DNA of 64,000 nt, from NCBI RefSeq assembly GCF_002633015.1, contig NZ_NSIU01000008.1, positions 1 to 64,000 of the forward strand, in the 5' to 3' direction. Shown here in pieces: positions 62,467 through 64,000 of this stretch. The position numbers and the translations under genes were made by a program. Under the pieces are notes generated by a model. That model had not been told where the DNA came from. It did no database searches and saw nothing but the letters and a program-made list of their open reading frames with translations. This DNA comes from Sulfuricurvum sp. PD_MW2 (GTDB taxonomy: Bacteria > Campylobacterota > Campylobacteria > Campylobacterales > Sulfurimonadaceae). Numbering within the stretch: the first letter of the stretch is position 1; every line of letters starts with the position of its first letter.

Positions 62467-63999
62467 TTGAAAAAATTAGCCATTATCGGCCGACCGAATG
62501 TCGGCAAAAGCTCACTGTTTAATCGTCTTTTGAAACAGCGCGATGCAATCACCTCCGAACAGGCGGGAACTACACGTGACGTCAAAAAACGGATTGCCGT
62601 TGTAGTGGACAAAGAGGTAGAAATTCTCGATACAGGAGGACTCGACGAGGGGTGTGAACTCTATGACCGTATCAAAGAAAAATCGCTTAAAGCGGCTCAT
62701 CAAGCCGATATCATCCTCTTTATGGTAGATGGAAAAAGCCTTCCCGAAGAAGAGGATAAAAAGCTTTTTTATGAACTTGAGTCGATGGGAAAAGCGATTG
62801 CACTCGTTGTCAATAAAATCGACAATGACAAGATGCAAGAGAAGCTGTGGGAGTATTATGAATTTGGAACCGATCGAATTTTTGGTATTTCGGTTGCTCA
62901 TAACCGCTCGATATTACCGCTTTTGAATTGGATTGCTTCTGAGCTTCCGGATTCTTCTATTGTATCTTCCGAACCGGAAATGATAGCTGTTGAAGATGAG
63001 ATGGACGGTTTTGACGCCGCTATGAGAGCTTCTGCGGATGAAGATGAATTTGACGACGAAGACGATGATGGATACTTTATCCCCGAAGAGGACGGTGAAG
63101 AGGAAGAAACCTCGATAGAAGAACTCGAAGAGGTTTATCGTGGAATCGTCAAAGAGTATGAACCGGGTGATACTGATAAAATGAAAGTAGCGATTATCGG
63201 TCGTGTCAATGTTGGAAAAAGTTCTCTTCTCAACGCTCTTCTCGGCGAAGATCGTTCGGTTGTCAGTTCCGTAGCAGGTACGACAATCGATCCGATCGAT
63301 GAAACGGTTGAATACAACGAAAAGCAAATCACCTTTATCGATACGGCAGGAATCCGAAAACGGGGGAAAATCCTCGGGATCGAAAAATATGCATTAATGC
63401 GTACCGAAGAGATGCTAGAGACGGCAGACATCGCGTTGCTGGTCTTGGACGCGTCACAACCGTTTATGGATTTGGATGAGAAGATCGCCGGATTTGTCGA
63501 TAAAAACCGTCTTGCGTGTTTGATCGTCCTCAACAAATGGGATTTGGCACCAAAAGAGGATTATGACAAGATTATCGCCGAAGTGCGTGACCGATTCAAA
63601 TTTCTGAGTTATGCTCCGATCATTACGATTTCGGCGCAAAGCCATCAACGGGTACACAAGATTTTTGAGATGATTTTAAAAATCAATGAGAACTATTCAC
63701 AGCGTATTCCGACGGGTCGGCTGAATGAGGTGATTCAAGCGGCGATGCGTAAGCATATTTTGCCGAGTATCAACGGGATGAATATACGTCTGTATTTTGC
63801 AACACAGTATGACATTCGTCCGCCGCGCATTGCGCTCATTATGAACAAGCCGCAGGGGTTGCATTTCAGTTACCGTCGCTATTTGACAAATCAGTTACGT
63901 GAACAGTTCGATTTTGAAGGGACTCCGGTACTTTTTAAAGCAAAAGCGAAAAAAGTGAGTAAAAAGCCACAACCGCATAAAAAACGTTCTATGTGGTAA
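62467..63999 (+). CDS. der: Ribosome-assembly GTPase Der (EngA)
   Basis: A 510-residue protein with two G domains: first P-loop GRPNVGKSS (about 9-17), second GRVNVGKSS (about 243), followed by the KH-like domain. The linker between the two G domains carries a very acidic insert (DEDEFDDEDDDGYF and EEDGEEEE). The start is TTG at 62467 with AAAGG upstream; a GTG at 62461 is too close to that site. It ends at the window edge. Confidence 0.95.
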   Translation: MKKLAIIGRPNVGKSSLFNRLLKQRDAITSEQAGTTRDVKKRIAVVVDKEVEILDTGGLDEGCELYDRIKEKSLKAAHQADIILFMVDGKSLPEEEDKKLFYELESMGKAIALVVNKIDNDKMQEKLWEYYEFGTDRIFGISVAHNRSILPLLNWIASELPDSSIVSSEPEMIAVEDEMDGFDAAMRASADEDEFDDEDDDGYFIPEEDGEEEETSIEELEEVYRGIVKEYEPGDTDKMKVAIIGRVNVGKSSLLNALLGEDRSVVSSVAGTTIDPIDETVEYNEKQITFIDTAGIRKRGKILGIEKYALMRTEEMLETADIALLVLDASQPFMDLDEKIAGFVDKNRLACLIVLNKWDLAPKEDYDKIIAEVRDRFKFLSYAPIITISAQSHQRVHKIFEMILKINENYSQRIPTGRLNEVIQAAMRKHILPSINGMNIRLYFATQYDIRPPRIALIMNKPQGLHFSYRRYLTNQLREQFDFEGTPVLFKAKAKKVSKKPQPHKKRSMW

Positions 64000-64000
64000 G

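Overview
The window looks like a chromosomal segment of a free-living, sulfur-metabolising member of the Campylobacterota (Epsilonproteobacteria), closest in feel to Sulfuricurvum or Sulfurimonas. The reasons are families largely confined to that phylum (a DUF3972 protein, a PgbA-like plasminogen-binding-domain protein, a short ComEC, a CheZ with the QYQDIHRQKIERV signature), the gene order fabH-plsX-rpmF-DUF177-ndk-ferredoxin, the many c-type cytochromes and the moderately AT-rich sequence. The genus is an inference. I found no rRNA, tRNA, CRISPR array, complete IS element or prophage.

Layout. 1-2750: a dinucleotide tract, then a cytoplasmic PAS histidine kinase with its response regulator. 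2756-5450: a leftward MarR-pirin-YceI-DODA dioxygenase operon with two matching palindromic operators. 5555-11839: a TauE/SafE permease and a leftward sulfate-uptake operon (porin, nine-codon mini-ORF, sulfate-binding protein, CysT, CysW, CysA). 12112-13337: a coupled coiled-coil pair and two small cytochrome-related periplasmic proteins. 13412-17230: a leftward operon of GNAT acetyltransferase, NhaC-type antiporter (apparent ATC start), OmpR-type regulator and sensor kinase. 17300-22229: L,D-transpeptidase, di-haem peroxidase, RecD2 helicase and glyQ. 22335-28639: a chimeric NMT1/SBP3/GGDEF receptor, ARMT1-like DUF89, DUF3972, purE, U32 peptidase and cheZ. 28713-33442: PHP histidinol phosphatase, glnA, a 260-bp structured repeat-like element, pckA behind a 17-bp palindrome, and a NifX-like protein. 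33616-44591: two pseudopilins, priA, ispG, dnaB, comEC on the plus strand; YihY, GlcD and PgbA-like on the minus strand; then an M23 peptidase. 44601-54915: NUDIX hydrolase, an OprC/NosA-like copper receptor, agmatine deiminase, alr, ribA-rsmG operon, hemB, argF and a pentahaem cytochrome. 54916-63999: a DEAD-box helicase behind a long folded leader, HIT protein, the fatty-acid/ribosomal cluster, metK, a phosphoribosyltransferase and der.

How it works together. Most genes are housekeeping. Coherent local modules are sulfate uptake with its own porin, a MarR-controlled redox or aromatic-stress operon, an ion antiporter made with a two-component system, and a copper-type outer-membrane receptor. 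The least explained sequences are non-coding or very short: the structured element after glnA, the DEAD-box helicase leader, the mini-ORF between porin and sulfate-binding protein, and several perfect palindromes. Start codons were chosen by ribosome-binding-site spacing and family N-termini.
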